Assembly (NCBI GenBank): GCA_040902655.1
Contig: JBBDWV010000026.1
Location: 1-34,118 of the forward strand
Direction: 5' to 3'
Origin: Mycobacteriales bacterium
GTDB lineage: Bacteria; Actinomycetota; Actinomycetes; Mycobacteriales; SCTD01
DNA length: 34,118 nucleotides
The notes below the pieces were generated by a model. The model did not search any database, was not told where the DNA came from, and saw only the letters and a list, made by a program, of their open reading frames with translations. Position 1 is the first letter of the stretch; each line of letters begins with the position of its first letter. A program made the position numbers and the translations under genes. This document shows, piece by piece, positions 17,341-27,156 of the stretch.

Positions 17341-17376
17341 AGGACAGGGGCGCCACAGGGGGAGCAGGACACAAGG
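17324..17376 (-). promoter_or_regulatory. 14-bp perfect stem formed by the last repeat unit and an inverted copy
   Basis: CCTTGTGTCCTGCT (17324-17337) is perfectly complementary to AGCAGGACACAAGG (17363-17376), with a 25-base loop. In the parE-parC mRNA this would fold shortly after the parE stop. Because each of the four tandem units carries nearly the same sequence, several alternative pairings are possible. It could act as a partial terminator, an RNA-stability element or a switch on parC translation. The role is inferred. Confidence 0.6.
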
Positions 17377-17389
17377 GTGGGGGGCAGGG

Positions 17390-19468
17390 TCATGTGTCCA
17401 GCAGCTCTCGGTTGACCCGCGAGGCGCTGCTGACGATGAAGTCGCGGCGCGGCGCGACGTCGTTGCCCATGAGCAGCTCGAGCACCCGCTCCGCCGCATC
17501 GAGGTCGCCCTCGTTGATCCGCCGCAGGGTGCGGGTCGCCGGGTGCATCGTCGTCTCCGCCAGCTGGTCGGGGTCCATCTCGCCGAGGCCCTTGTAGCGC
17601 TGGATCTGCCCCTTGACCTTCGCGCCGCGGGCCGCGATCTTGCGCAGCTCGTCCTTTCGCTGCTTCTCGCTGTAGGTGTAGATCGGCTCCTTCGCGCCGG
17701 CCACCTCGATGCGGTGCAGCGGCGGCACCGCGGCGAACAGACGCCCGCTCTCGAGCACCGGCCGCATGTAGCGGGCGAACAGCGTGATGAGCAGGCAGCG
17801 GATGTGCGCACCGTCGACGTCGGCGTCCATCATCAGGATCACCTTGCCGTAGCGCATCTGCTCGAGGTCGAAGGTGCGTCCGGTCCCGGCGCCGACGACC
17901 TGGATGATCGAGGCGCACTCGGCGTTGGAGAGCATCTCGCTGACGCCGGCCTTCTGGACGTTGAGGATCTTGCCGCGCAGCGGCAGCAGCGCCTGGAACT
18001 CGCTGTTGCGCGCGAGCTTGCCGGTGCCGAGCGCGCTGTCACCCTCGACCAGCCACAACTCGGTGCGGCTGACGTCGGTGGAGCGGCAGTCGGCGAGCTT
18101 CGCCGGCAGCGTCGAGGTCTCGAGCGCGGTCTTGCGGCGGGCCGCGTCCTTGCTCGCCCTGGCGGCCTGCCGGGTCTTGGCGGCCGCGGCGACCTTGTCG
18201 AGGATCGTGCGCGCCTGCGCCTTGCGCTTCTTGTTCTCCAGGAACTCCGTGCGAAGCCCCCGTCCGACGACGTCGGCCACGATCTTGGTGACGCCGGGGG
18301 TGCCGAGCTCGTCCTTGGTCTGCCCGAGGTACTGCGGCTCGGGCACCTTCACCGTCACCACGGCGGTCAGTCCCTCGAGGACGTCATCCTTGATCACCGG
18401 GTCGTCGTTGGCCCGCAGCACGCGCGCGGCCTTCATCGCGTCGTTCAGCGTGCGCAGCAGCGCGCGCTCGAAGCCGTTCTGGTGGCTGCCGCCGTGCGGT
18501 GTTGCGACGACGTTGCAGAACGTCTGCACCCGGGTGTCGTAGCCGGTGCCCCAGCGCAGGGCGACGTCGACCTCGCAGTGCCGCTCGACCACCGTGGTCA
18601 CCATGTGGCCCTGGTCGTCGAGCACCGGGACCGTCTCCTTGTAGTTGCCCGATCCGAGGATGTGCACCGGGTCGCACACCGCCCCGTCGACGGCGAGGTG
18701 CTCGACGAAGTCGGCGGTGCCGCCGTCGAAGCGGAAGCTCTCCTCCACCAGCTCGCCGGAGCGCCGATCCAGCATCGCCAGCGTCAGCCCTGGTACGAGG
18801 AAGGCCGTCTGGCGCAGCCGGTCGTGCAGCTGGTCGACGTGGACGGCCGAGCCCTTGCTGAACAGCGGCAGGTCGGGCCACCAGCGCACGCTCGTGCCGG
18901 TCGCCGTCCGGGGCGCCTTGCCGGCCACGGACAACCCGTCCCGCGGCGTGAACGCGGCCGTCGGCCCGTCGCCCGCGAAGACCCCCGGCACGCCGCGGCT
19001 GAAGGACATCGTGTGCACCCGGCCACCGCGGCGTACGACCACGTCGAGCCGGACCGACAGCGCGTTCACGACGCTGGCGCCGACGCCGTGCAGGCCGCCG
19101 GAGGTCTTGTAGCCGCCGCCGCCGAACTTGCCACCGGCGTGCAGCTTGGTCATCACCAGCTCGACGCCGGTCAGCCCGCTCCTGGGCTCGAGGTCGACGG
19201 GGATGCCGCGGCCGTCGTCGCCGACCTCGACCGAGCCGTCGGCGTGCAGGGTCAGCTCGATCCGGTTGCAGTGGCCGGCCAGGGCCTCGTCGACGGCGTT
19301 GTCGATGATCTCGTAGGCCAGGTGGGTCAGACCCTTGGAGTCGGTCGAGCCGATGTACATGCCCGGGCGCTTGCGGACCGCCTCGAGGCCCTCGAGGACG
19401 GACAGGTGCTGGGCGGTGTAGCCGCTCTCTCGGCTGGGCGGAGGAGGGGCAGGGGAGGGCTGCGTCAT
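17390..19468 (-). CDS. parE: DNA topoisomerase IV subunit B (692 aa)
   Basis: The ATPase subunit of topoisomerase IV. A GHKL ATPase domain (about 1-230) has [24 protein letters not shown] and [14 protein letters not shown] transducer domain follows. The TOPRIM domain has E475 in [11 protein letters not shown] and [10 protein letters not shown] starting at 548. The C-terminal [19 protein letters not shown] region contacts ParC. It lacks the long insertion of Gram-negative GyrB, and its size is right for actinobacterial ParE. ATG 19468 directly follows GGGGAC with little leader. It is the first gene of the parE-parC unit, diverging from the deaminase gene over only 83 bases. Confidence 0.93.
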   Translation of the reverse strand: MTQPSPAPPPPSRESGYTAQHLSVLEGLEAVRKRPGMYIGSTDSKGLTHLAYEIIDNAVDEALAGHCNRIELTLHADGSVEVGDDGRGIPVDLEPRSGLTGVELVMTKLHAGGKFGGGGYKTSGGLHGVGASVVNALSVRLDVVVRRGGRVHTMSFSRGVPGVFAGDGPTAAFTPRDGLSVAGKAPRTATGTSVRWWPDLPLFSKGSAVHVDQLHDRLRQTAFLVPGLTLAMLDRRSGELVEESFRFDGGTADFVEHLAVDGAVCDPVHILGSGNYKETVPVLDDQGHMVTTVVERHCEVDVALRWGTGYDTRVQTFCNVVATPHGGSHQNGFERALLRTLNDAMKAARVLRANDDPVIKDDVLEGLTAVVTVKVPEPQYLGQTKDELGTPGVTKIVADVVGRGLRTEFLENKKRKAQARTILDKVAAAAKTRQAARASKDAARRKTALETSTLPAKLADCRSTDVSRTELWLVEGDSALGTGKLARNSEFQALLPLRGKILNVQKAGVSEMLSNAECASIIQVVGAGTGRTFDLEQMRYGKVILMMDADVDGAHIRCLLITLFARYMRPVLESGRLFAAVPPLHRIEVAGAKEPIYTYSEKQRKDELRKIAARGAKVKGQIQRYKGLGEMDPDQLAETTMHPATRTLRRINEGDLDAAERVLELLMGNDVAPRRDFIVSSASRVNRELLDT

Positions 19469-19551
19469 GTCCCCGTCATTGTGGCCGATGCGGCAGGCGC
19501 CCGGGTGCTGCGACACGACCCCGGTGCAGCCGATGGGGCAGGATTTCCGGC

Positions 19552-20586
19552 GTGCGCGACCTGGCCCGGCTCCCCAAGGCGCACCTGCACCTCCACCTCG
19601 CGGGCGCGATGCGGCCGGCCACCCTCGTCGAGCTCGCCGCCCAGCAGGGCCGGCGGCTGCCGGCGGAGCTGTTGGACCCTGCCGGTGCGCGGCTCGACGT
19701 CACGGCGCGGCGCGGCTGGTCCCGCTTCCAGCGGCTGTACGACGCCGCCCGCGACGTGCTGGCCGGCCCCGACGAGGTGCGCCGGCTGGTGCGGGAGATC
19801 GCCGAGGACGAGCGATCGGCCGGCTCCGGCTGGGTGGAGGTGCAGGTGGACCCCTCCTCGTACGCCGCCCGGCTCGGCGGGTTGCAGGCGACGGTGGAGG
19901 TGGTGCTCGACGCGATGGCCGACGCCGCCGCCGCGACGGGAGTCGGGATGGCGCTGGTGGTCGCGGCCAACCGCACCCGGCATCCGGGCGACGCGGAGAC
20001 GTTGGCGCGGCTGGCACGCAGGTTCGCCGATCCCCCGGGGAGCGGCCCCGGCGTGGTCGGCTTCGGGCTGTCCAACGACGAGACGAAGGGCCGCCCGGAG
20101 GAGTTCGCCAAGGCGTTCCGGATCGCGCGTGAGGCCGGCCTGCTCTCGGTGCCGCACGCGGGAGAGCTGCGGGGGATCCGGAGCGTGATCGGGGCCGTGG
20201 AGGTGCTGCGGGCCGACCGGCTCGGCCACGGTGTCCGCTCCGTCGAGGACCCGACGACGGTCCGGCTGCTCGCCGGTCGGGGCGTGGTGCTGGAGGTCTG
20301 TCCGGCCTCCAACGTCGCGCTCGGGGTGGCGGGCGCGGTGGAGCTGGTGCCGGTACGCCAGCTGCGCGAGGCGGGGGTGCCGGTGGCGCTCGGTGCCGAC
20401 GACCCCCTGCTGTTCCGCTCCGGGCTGCTCGAGCAGTACGCCGCGGTGCGCGCCCAGCAGGGGCTGGACGACGCGGCGCTGGCCGGCCTCGCGGGGGACG
20501 CGGTGCGCGGAAGCGCGGCGCCGCCGGAGCTGAAGGCGCAGCTGCTCGGCGGCATCGACGCCTGGCTGGCCGCGCCTGCGACCTGA
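19552..20586 (+). CDS. Adenosine deaminase family protein (344 aa)
   Basis: A zinc-dependent TIM-barrel hydrolase of purine nucleosides or bases. Metal ligands are in HLHLHLAGAMRP (H13, H15). The catalytic HAGE is at 202-205 (E205 is the proton shuttle), RLGHGVRSV carries the catalytic His, and ADDPLLF (D283, D284) closes the site. The residue after the HxHL motif is Ala17, where typical adenosine deaminases have Asp or Glu contacting the ribose, so the substrate may not be adenosine. Adenine, aminodeoxyfutalosine or 6-amino-purine analogues are alternatives. It starts at GTG 19552. The final product cannot be fixed from sequence alone. Confidence 0.85.
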   Translation: MRDLARLPKAHLHLHLAGAMRPATLVELAAQQGRRLPAELLDPAGARLDVTARRGWSRFQRLYDAARDVLAGPDEVRRLVREIAEDERSAGSGWVEVQVDPSSYAARLGGLQATVEVVLDAMADAAAATGVGMALVVAANRTRHPGDAETLARLARRFADPPGSGPGVVGFGLSNDETKGRPEEFAKAFRIAREAGLLSVPHAGELRGIRSVIGAVEVLRADRLGHGVRSVEDPTTVRLLAGRGVVLEVCPASNVALGVAGAVELVPVRQLREAGVPVALGADDPLLFRSGLLEQYAAVRAQQGLDDAALAGLAGDAVRGSAAPPELKAQLLGGIDAWLAAPAT

Positions 20587-20741
20587 CCCTGGGAGGCCCG
20601 GGGAGACGACAAACGCAGCAGGGTGGCAGAGGACTGGCCACGCAGCGTCATCAGTGGCACCATGGGTCACAGCAGTCACAGCACGGACGCCGCTGGACGA
20701 GGCCGCTGGGGAAGGCGCACCTCGACCCACCAGGAGGCACC

Positions 20742-21227
20742 GTGTCCGCCGGCGTGCTCTACGTCCACTCCGCTCCGCCTGCGCTGTGCCCCCATGTCGA
20801 GTGGGCGGTGGCCGCGGAGCTGGGCACCCGTGCCCGGATGGAGTGGAGCGACCAGCCGTGCGCGCCGGGCCAGCTCCGGGCCGAGATCAACTGGCGCGGT
20901 CGCCCCGGCACGGCCGGGCGGTTGGCGGCTGCGCTGCGCGGCTGGAGCGTGCTGCGTTACGAGGTCACCGAGCAGGCCAGCCCGGGGCTGGACGGCGAGC
21001 GGTACGCCGTGACGCCGACGCTGGGTGCCTTCCGCGCCGTCATGAGCGCGAACGGCGATGTGCTCGTGGGGGAGGACCGGCTCCGGGCGCTGCTCGGGAC
21101 GGCGACCGGAGCCCAGCTCGCGCAGGGTCTCGACGGCCTGCTCGGCGCGGCCTGGGACGCCGAGCTGGAGCCGTTCCGGGAGGCCGGCGACGGTGCGCCG
21201 GTGACCTGGTTGCACCAGGTGGTGTGA
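20742..21227 (+). CDS. DUF3145 family protein (161 aa)
   Basis: Recognisable from the N-terminal VLYVHSAPPALCPHVEWAVA and the middle RGWSVLRYEVTEQASPG, both typical of the actinobacterial DUF3145 family. It is soluble, with no membrane segment. The start is GTG 20742 after CAGGAGG. Two copies of the 9-mer GTCACAGCA (20666-20674, 20675-20683) stand in the promoter region about 60 bases upstream. No biochemical function is established for the family. Confidence 0.9.
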   Translation: MSAGVLYVHSAPPALCPHVEWAVAAELGTRARMEWSDQPCAPGQLRAEINWRGRPGTAGRLAAALRGWSVLRYEVTEQASPGLDGERYAVTPTLGAFRAVMSANGDVLVGEDRLRALLGTATGAQLAQGLDGLLGAAWDAELEPFREAGDGAPVTWLHQVV

Positions 21228-21255
21228 ATCCCGGCGATCTGATCAGGCTGGTCCT

Positions 21256-21948
21256 GTGACGAGGGCGCAGGAGTGGGCCGGGCTGCGGCTCGCCCTCGGG
21301 TTGCTGGGGGCTCTGGTCGTGCTGGTCGCGGCGGTGCCGCTGGCCGTCCTCGTGCGGGCCGCGCACCCGGGGGTGGTCCAGGCCGATCTCGGCGTCTCGG
21401 TCGCCGCCGCGCGCGCCGTCGGGGAGCACGACGCGCTGCTGCGCGCGGCGCAGGGCGTCACGCTGCTCGGCGACCCGTTCCTGCTCACCGCGGCCACGGC
21501 AGGAATCGCGCTCGTGCTGTTCCGGCGCGGCCGGGCGCGCCTCGCGCTGTTCGTCCTCGCGGCCCGGCTCGGCGCGGTCGTGCTGTCCAGCGGGCTCAAG
21601 CTCGCCGTCGACCGGACCCGGCCGGTCTTCGACGAGCCGGTGGCGACCGCCCTGGGGGCGTCCTTCCCCAGCGGCCACGCCCTGGGCGCCGCCGCCTTCT
21701 GGGCGACCGGCGCGGTGCTGCTGCAGCCCTACGTCCGCCGCGTCCGGCTGCTGTTCACCGCCGCTGTGGCCGTCGCGGTCCTGGTCGCGGTCAGCCGGGT
21801 GCTGCTGGGGGTGCACTTCCCCAGCGACGTCACCGCCGGGTTGTTCATCGGACTCGGCTGGGCGGCGCTGTGCACAGCGGTCTTCGCCGCCTGGCGGGCC
21901 GAGGAGGGCCGCCCGGTGGACGTCGCGCAGGAGGGGATCGGCCGGTGA
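21256..21948 (+). CDS. PAP2-family lipid phosphatase (230 aa)
   Basis: An integral membrane phosphatidic-acid-phosphatase type 2 enzyme. The three signature motifs are present: K115 with RTRP in KLAVDRTRP, the PSGHA motif with catalytic His141, and SRVLLGVHFPSD with His187. Five or six transmembrane helices are visible, and the active site would face outward, as known for the family. Likely substrates are phosphatidic acid, phosphatidylglycerol phosphate or undecaprenyl diphosphate. The start is GTG 21256, 28 bases after the DUF3145 gene; the stop overlaps the next gene (GTGA), so these genes form an operon. Confidence 0.9.
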   Translation: MTRAQEWAGLRLALGLLGALVVLVAAVPLAVLVRAAHPGVVQADLGVSVAAARAVGEHDALLRAAQGVTLLGDPFLLTAATAGIALVLFRRGRARLALFVLAARLGAVVLSSGLKLAVDRTRPVFDEPVATALGASFPSGHALGAAAFWATGAVLLQPYVRRVRLLFTAAVAVAVLVAVSRVLLGVHFPSDVTAGLFIGLGWAALCTAVFAAWRAEEGRPVDVAQEGIGR

Positions 21949-23006
21949 GCGGGCAGCGCGACCCCGCGGCGGACCTGCGCAGCATCGCCTTCTGCCTGGA
22001 GCGGGCGCTGGAGCCGAGCTTCCGGGTCCGGGCGTTCCGGACCGCCGCCGCGACGGTGGACGCGGTGCCGCGTCCCGAGCTGGAACAGCGCGCGCGAACC
22101 GGGGGCCTCGAGGAGCTGCCCGGCATCGGGAAGGTCACTGCGACGGTGGTCCGCGAGGCCCTGGACGGTGCGGAACCGGTCTACCTGAGAAGGGTCCGCA
22201 CCCTCGGCGACACCCCGGTCAGCGAGGGTGCGGCCGCGCTCAGGTCGGCGCTCAGGGGCGACTGCCACACCCACTCCGACTGGTCGGACGGTGGTGCGTC
22301 GATCGAGGAGATGGCCCGGGCCGGCCGGGCGCTCGGCCACCGCTACCTGGTGCTCACCGACCACTCGCCGCGGCTGACGGTGGCCCGCGGCCTGAGCGCG
22401 GAGCGGCTCGGCGAGCAGCTCGACGTCGTCGCCGCGCTCAACGACCGCTTCGCGCAGGAACCGGGCCCGCCCTTCCGGCTGCTGACCGGCATCGAGTGCG
22501 ACATCCTCGAGGACGGCAGCCTGGACCAGTCGCCCGAGCTGCTGGCCCGCCTCGACCTCGTCGTCGCCAGTGTGCACGGCACGCTGCGGATGCCGCACGA
22601 CGACATGACCGCCCGGATGGTGGCCGCCATCAGCAATCCGCACACCGATGTGCTGGGCCACTGCACGGGCCGGAAGGTCAGGGGCCACGGCCGCGGCGGC
22701 CGGGGCCGGCCCGAGTCGGAGTTCGACGCCGAGCTGGTCTTCGCGGCGTGCGCGCAGTTCGGCGTGGCGGTGGAGGTCAACAGCCGGCCGGAGCGGCTCG
22801 ACCCGCCCAAGCGGCTGCTGCGGCTGGCGGTCGAGGCGGGCTGCCGCGTCGCGATCGACACCGACGCCCACGCGCCCGGGCAGCTCGACTGGCAGCACCT
22901 GGGCTGCGAACGGGCCTACCTGTGCGGCATCACGCCCGAACAGGTGGTCAACGCCTGGGGGATCGACCAGCTGCTCAGCTGGACCCGGCGCGCTGCATCG
23001 GGATGA
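21945..23006 (+). CDS. HhH-PHP domain metal-dependent hydrolase, PolX-tail-like (353 aa)
   Basis: An N-terminal helix-hairpin-helix region (LPGIGK at 58-63) is joined to a PHP phosphoesterase domain. PHP metal motifs are CHTHSDWSDG (H108, H110), LTDHSPR, GIECDILEDG, ASVHG, and the closing DTDAHAP. This is the layout of the C-terminal part of bacterial DNA polymerase X, but the polymerase palm is absent. The role could be a stand-alone DNA 3'-end processing enzyme or a histidinol-phosphatase-like phosphatase; DNA binding through the HhH is inferred. GTG 21945 overlaps the PAP2 stop. The last 32 bases overlap the convergent 277-aa gene. Confidence 0.88.
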   Translation: MSGQRDPAADLRSIAFCLERALEPSFRVRAFRTAAATVDAVPRPELEQRARTGGLEELPGIGKVTATVVREALDGAEPVYLRRVRTLGDTPVSEGAAALRSALRGDCHTHSDWSDGGASIEEMARAGRALGHRYLVLTDHSPRLTVARGLSAERLGEQLDVVAALNDRFAQEPGPPFRLLTGIECDILEDGSLDQSPELLARLDLVVASVHGTLRMPHDDMTARMVAAISNPHTDVLGHCTGRKVRGHGRGGRGRPESEFDAELVFAACAQFGVAVEVNSRPERLDPPKRLLRLAVEAGCRVAIDTDAHAPGQLDWQHLGCERAYLCGITPEQVVNAWGIDQLLSWTRRAASG

Positions 23007-23808
23007 GCGCGAGCACCGGGTCGGCGAGCAGGTGCAGGCAGGCGTCGGAGAGGGCGTCGGCGACGAGCAGCGCGCAGGCGGCGTCCAGGCACAGCTCCAG
23101 CACCCGCTGGCCCTCGCGGTCGTGTGCGGTGGACGCGCGGCAGGTCGGGCACGGGCGCAGCAGCCCTTCGGTACCGGAGCGGCGTACCAACGTCCAGGTG
23201 CGGCGGCGGCTGGTGAGGACGGCGGCGTCGAAGGCGGTCTGCGCAGCCTGCGCGCGGTCCGCCTCCGCGACGAAGGAGCGGTCGACCAGCGCCTCGAACA
23301 GCGCCCGGCCGGATGCGTCGTGGCAGCGGACGGACAGGCCGGGCAGCGTCGACAGCAGCGTCTTGACCTGCTCCGCCCGGGGACCCAGGTCCGGCTCGTC
23401 GACGGTGGGTGTCGGGAAGACGGTGTGCCAGGGTCGCAGCAGGGCGGTGTGCTGGTGCCTGGTGAGGACCGGGCGGGCGTAGCTGGCAGCGATGGCGTCG
23501 CGGACCGCCTTGAGCGCCCGGATGGTCACGGTGGCGTCCACCAGGACGTACGCCGCGGTGCCCGCCAGGTCGTCGGCGAACAGCGCGGTGAGGGCGTCGA
23601 AGGCGGCCAGTACCTCGACCACCAGCGGGCTGTCCGGGCTGAGGGCACGGCCGCGCGCCTCCGCCAGGGCCGGGCTGTTGACCCAGGCGTCGGCCAGCGC
23701 GACCAGGTGGCCGTCCCCGATGTGCGGCAGCTGCGCCAGGACGCCGAGGATCTCCGGGAGGTTCGCGTGCTCCTCCAGCCGGCTGACCGTGACCGCATGC
23801 CTGCCCAT
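22975..23808 (-). CDS. Protein of unknown function with CPTC motif (277 aa)
   Basis: I do not recognise this protein. It is soluble and mostly helical in its first 150 residues (leucine/alanine-rich). A second half carries RRRTWTLVRR, a Cys220-Pro-Thr-Cys223 pair and further Cys at 240, 245 and 257, which could form a zinc ribbon. Coding is supported by strong third-position GC and by an ATG at 23808 with GGGAG upstream. A 12-bp palindrome (23881-23892) lies in the promoter region. Its 3' end overlaps the PHP gene. It has no evident operon partner; the DUF2795 gene is 127 bases upstream on the same strand. Confidence 0.7.
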   Translation of the reverse strand: MGRHAVTVSRLEEHANLPEILGVLAQLPHIGDGHLVALADAWVNSPALAEARGRALSPDSPLVVEVLAAFDALTALFADDLAGTAAYVLVDATVTIRALKAVRDAIAASYARPVLTRHQHTALLRPWHTVFPTPTVDEPDLGPRAEQVKTLLSTLPGLSVRCHDASGRALFEALVDRSFVAEADRAQAAQTAFDAAVLTSRRRTWTLVRRSGTEGLLRPCPTCRASTAHDREGQRVLELCLDAACALLVADALSDACLHLLADPVLALIPMQRAGSS

Positions 23809-23880
23809 GGCCGTGCTCCCGTCCGCTGACGTGTCGCTTCCTGCTTGAGTCTGCGGCACGGCAGGGGCTGAACTGGAGCA

Positions 23881-23892
23881 TTCCGCGCGGAA
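23881..23892. promoter_or_regulatory. 12-bp perfect palindrome upstream of the 277-aa gene
   Basis: TTCCGCGCGGAA is self-complementary and sits about 70 bases before the start of the CPTC protein. It could be an operator, though short GC palindromes are common in this genome type. Confidence 0.3.
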
Positions 23893-23935
23893 AGATGTCA
23901 CGAACAACCCGAACGGGTCCCCTGCGGGTGGTCTG

Positions 23936-24343
23936 TCAGAAGCGGTGGCCCTCCACGTGGCCCCCACTGAGCGCCGCCCACAACTCCTGCAGGTTCGCGT
24001 AGCTCTGCCCGGGCGGCAGCTGCCGCAGCGGAGCGAGGACGGTCTCCGTGGCGTCGTTCTCGGTCGCGGCGGCGAGCACCTGCTCGCTGGTCGCCGGCCA
24101 GATCCGGCCGAGGACACCGGCCAGCTCGCTGCGCTGTGCGACGTCCTGCTCCGTCATGCCCTCCGGCACGCCTCCGGCCAGGGTGCTGTGGGGCGCCAGG
24201 TCCACGTCGGGCTGGTCCTCCCCGGAGGGCTCCGGGGAGTTCCAGTCGGCCCGGTTGTCGTGGCCGGACCGGACCAGCCCGCCGACCTCGGCGCCCAGAG
24301 CGTCGTCCTTGCGTGCGCTGTGCTTGTCGCTGCCTCGTTGCAT
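23936..24343 (-). CDS. DUF2795 domain protein (135 aa)
   Basis: The N-terminal MQRGSDKHSARKDDALGAEV and the C-terminal region with LAGVLGRIWPATSEQVLAAA and LPPGQSYANLQELWAAL match the widespread actinobacterial DUF2795 family. The N-terminus is charged and probably disordered, and the DUF2795 domain is a small helical fold. The middle is rich in Asp, Glu and Pro. ATG 24343 has no strong ribosome-binding site, but the conserved N-terminus supports it. It lies 28 bases after the aceE stop on the same strand and may be read through from it. Function unknown. Confidence 0.85.
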   Translation of the reverse strand: MQRGSDKHSARKDDALGAEVGGLVRSGHDNRADWNSPEPSGEDQPDVDLAPHSTLAGGVPEGMTEQDVAQRSELAGVLGRIWPATSEQVLAAATENDATETVLAPLRQLPPGQSYANLQELWAALSGGHVEGHRF

Positions 24344-24371
24344 GAGGCGCCGATACCCCCTGCCCGCAGCC

Positions 24372-27113
24372 CTACTCGCTCGAGCCCACGGTCGTGTCCT
24401 TCTCGGCCGGGAGGTCCTCCGAGTGCAGGGCGTACTGCTGCACGGCCCGCTGCGGGAGGTCGGCGGCGAGTTCGCCGCGGCGGGCCAGCTCGACCAGCAC
24501 CGCCACCGCAATCGACTCCGGGTCGATCCGGAAGTGGCGACGCAGCGACGCCCGTGTGTCGGACCGGCCGAAGCCGTCGGTGCCCAGCGACGTCCAGTCG
24601 TTCGGGACCCACCGGCTGATCATGTCCGGTACCGCCCGCATCCAGTCGCTGACCGCCACGACCGGACCGGTCGTGGCCATCAGGGCCTGCGTCACGTAGG
24701 GGGTGCGGCGTGCCTCCGGCTCGAGCAGGTTGTGCTGCTCGCACGCGACGGCGTCGCGGCGCAGCTCGTTCCAGCTCGTCACGCTCCACACGTCGGCGGC
24801 CACTCCCCAGTCCTCGCGCAGCAACCGCTGGGCGTCCATGGCCAGGCGCACCCCGATGCCACTGGCGAGCACCTGCGCCCGCGGTCCCTCGCCGTCGGCG
24901 GTGGAGTAGCGGTACAGCCCGCGCAGCACGCCCTCGCGCAGCCGCGGCAGGTCGGGCAGGACCGGCTGCGGATAGGGCTCGTTGTAGACGGTGAGGTAGT
25001 AGAAGACGTCCTCGCCATGTGGATGGACATCGCTCTCGCCGTACATCCGCCGGAGACCGTCCTCGACGATGAAGGCGACTTCGTACGCGAACGCCGGGTC
25101 GTAGGCCACGCAGGCCGGGTTGGTGCTGGCGAACAGCAGGCTGTGTCCGTCCTGGTGCTGCAGCCCCTCGCCGTTGAGGGTCGTGCGGCCGGCGGTCGCG
25201 CCGAGCAGGAAGCCGCGGCCCAGCTGGTCGGCGAAGGCCCACATCTGGTCGGCAGTGCGCTGGAAGCCGAACATCGAGTAGAAGACGTAGACCGGGATCA
25301 TCGGCTCGCCGTGCGTGGCGTAGGACGTGCCGGCCGCGATCACCGACGCCATCGAGCCCGCCTCGGTGATGCCCTCGTGCAGGATCTGCCCCTGCGCACT
25401 CTCCTTGTAGGACAGCAGCAGCTCACGGTCGACCGCCTCGTAGGTCTGACCGAGCGGGGAGTAGATCTTCGCGGTCGGGAACATCGCGTCGATGCCGAAC
25501 GTGCGCGCCTCGTCCGGGATGACCGGCACGATCCGGGCGCCGATGCCCTTGTCCTTCACCAGGTCCTTCAGCAGCCGGACGAAGGCCATCGTCGTGGCGA
25601 CCTCCTGCTTGCCCGAACCGCGCTTGAGCTCGTCGTAGACCTCCGGACCCGGCAGGGGCAGCGCCTTGGCGCGCACCACCCGCCGCGGCAGCGATCCGCC
25701 GAGCTCGGCCCGCCGCTCCTTCATGTAGCGGATCTCGTCGGAGTTCTCACCGGGGTGGTAGTACGGCGGGAGGTCGGCCTCCAGAGCGCTGTCGGAGATC
25801 TCCAGATGGAGCCGGTCGCGCAGCGCCTTGAGGTCGTCCTTGCTGAGCTTTTTCATCTGGTGCGTGGCGTTGCGGCCCTCGAAGCCCTTGCCCAGGGTCC
25901 AGCCCTTGATGGTGTGGGCCAGGATCACGGTCGGCTGCCCGACATGCTTGGTCGCGGAGTCGAAGGCCGCATGCACCTTGCGGTAGTCGTGGCCGCCGCG
26001 CGGCAGGTTGCGGATCTGGTCGTCGCTCAGGTGCTCGACCATCTTCAGCAGCCGGGGGTCGGAGCCGAAGAAGTTCTGCCGGGTGTAGGCGCCGGTCTCG
26101 ACCGAGTAGGTCTGGAACTGCCCGTCGGGGGTCGTGTTCATCGCGTTGACCAGCAGCCCGTCGACGTCCTGGGCGATCAGGTCGTCCCACTGGCGGCCCC
26201 AGACCACCTTGATGACGTTCCACCCGGCGCCGCGGAAGGAGGACTCCAGCTCCTGCATGATCTTCCCGTTGCCGCGGACCGGCCCGTCCAGGCGCTGCAG
26301 GTTGCAGTTCACCACGAAGACCAGGTTGTCCAGCTCCTCACGGGCGGCCAGGCCGATCGCGCCGAGCGACTCCGGCTCGTCCATCTCGCCGTCGCCGAGG
26401 AAGCACCAGACACGGCTGGCGCTGGTGTCCTTGATCCCGCGGTCGTGCAGGTAGCGGTTGAAGCGGGCCTGGTAGATCGCGGCGATCGGCCCCAGACCCA
26501 TGGAGACGGTGGGGAACTCCCAGAAGTCGGGCATCAGCCGCGGGTGCGGGTAGCTGGGCAGGCTCGCCGGCCGCGACTCCTGCCGGAAGCCGTCGAGCTG
26601 GTCCTCTGTCAGCCGGCCCTCCAGGAAGGCCCTGGCGTAGATGCCGGGGGAGGCGTGGCCCTGGAAGAAGACCGAGTCCCCGGAGTCGTCCGGCCGCTCC
26701 TTGCCACGGAAGAAGTGGTTGAAGCCGACCTCGTAGAGGCTGGCCGCGCTGGCGTAGGACGCGATGTGGCCGCCGACTCCGATCTCGGGACGGTTGGCCC
26801 GGCTGACCGTGATCGCGGCGTTCCAGCGGATGTAGGCCCGGATCCGCCGCTCGACGTGCTCGTCTCCGGGGAAGGCCGGCTCGCGCTCCGGTGGGATCGT
26901 GTTGATGTAGTCGGTGCTGCGCAGCGCCGGCACACCGACGGCCTTCTCGCGCGCCCGCTCCAGCATCTTCAGCATGAGGAACCGGGCTCGGCCGCGGCCG
27001 GCGTTGTCCAGTACCGCGTCGAGCGACTCGAGCCACTCCGCGGTCTCGGCCGGGTCGATGTCCGGCAGCTGGGTGGGCAGGCCGTCGCTGATGACGCTGA
27101 ACCGCTCGGTCAC
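24372..27113 (-). CDS. aceE: Pyruvate dehydrogenase E1 component, homodimeric (913 aa)
   Basis: The thiamine-diphosphate enzyme that decarboxylates pyruvate and passes the acetyl group to the E2 lipoyl domains. The ThDP-binding motif [10 protein letters not shown] starts at 240 and ends with NCNLQRLDG about 30 residues later. The E1 core motifs [20 protein letters not shown] and [14 protein letters not shown] are intact. The length is that of the single-chain AceE of Actinobacteria and Proteobacteria, not the alpha/beta type. The start is GTG 27113 after GGGGAGAAGC. No E2 or E3 gene is adjacent, which is usual for actinomycetes, where they lie elsewhere. It diverges from the DUF3052 gene over a 253-base region with inverted repeats. 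Confidence 0.97.
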   Translation of the reverse strand: MTERFSVISDGLPTQLPDIDPAETAEWLESLDAVLDNAGRGRARFLMLKMLERAREKAVGVPALRSTDYINTIPPEREPAFPGDEHVERRIRAYIRWNAAITVSRANRPEIGVGGHIASYASAASLYEVGFNHFFRGKERPDDSGDSVFFQGHASPGIYARAFLEGRLTEDQLDGFRQESRPASLPSYPHPRLMPDFWEFPTVSMGLGPIAAIYQARFNRYLHDRGIKDTSASRVWCFLGDGEMDEPESLGAIGLAAREELDNLVFVVNCNLQRLDGPVRGNGKIMQELESSFRGAGWNVIKVVWGRQWDDLIAQDVDGLLVNAMNTTPDGQFQTYSVETGAYTRQNFFGSDPRLLKMVEHLSDDQIRNLPRGGHDYRKVHAAFDSATKHVGQPTVILAHTIKGWTLGKGFEGRNATHQMKKLSKDDLKALRDRLHLEISDSALEADLPPYYHPGENSDEIRYMKERRAELGGSLPRRVVRAKALPLPGPEVYDELKRGSGKQEVATTMAFVRLLKDLVKDKGIGARIVPVIPDEARTFGIDAMFPTAKIYSPLGQTYEAVDRELLLSYKESAQGQILHEGITEAGSMASVIAAGTSYATHGEPMIPVYVFYSMFGFQRTADQMWAFADQLGRGFLLGATAGRTTLNGEGLQHQDGHSLLFASTNPACVAYDPAFAYEVAFIVEDGLRRMYGESDVHPHGEDVFYYLTVYNEPYPQPVLPDLPRLREGVLRGLYRYSTADGEGPRAQVLASGIGVRLAMDAQRLLREDWGVAADVWSVTSWNELRRDAVACEQHNLLEPEARRTPYVTQALMATTGPVVAVSDWMRAVPDMISRWVPNDWTSLGTDGFGRSDTRASLRRHFRIDPESIAVAVLVELARRGELAADLPQRAVQQYALHSEDLPAEKDTTVGSSE

Positions 27114-27156
27114 GCTTCTCCCCGGATAGGACGTTGCACCTGTCCCACCATCCTGC

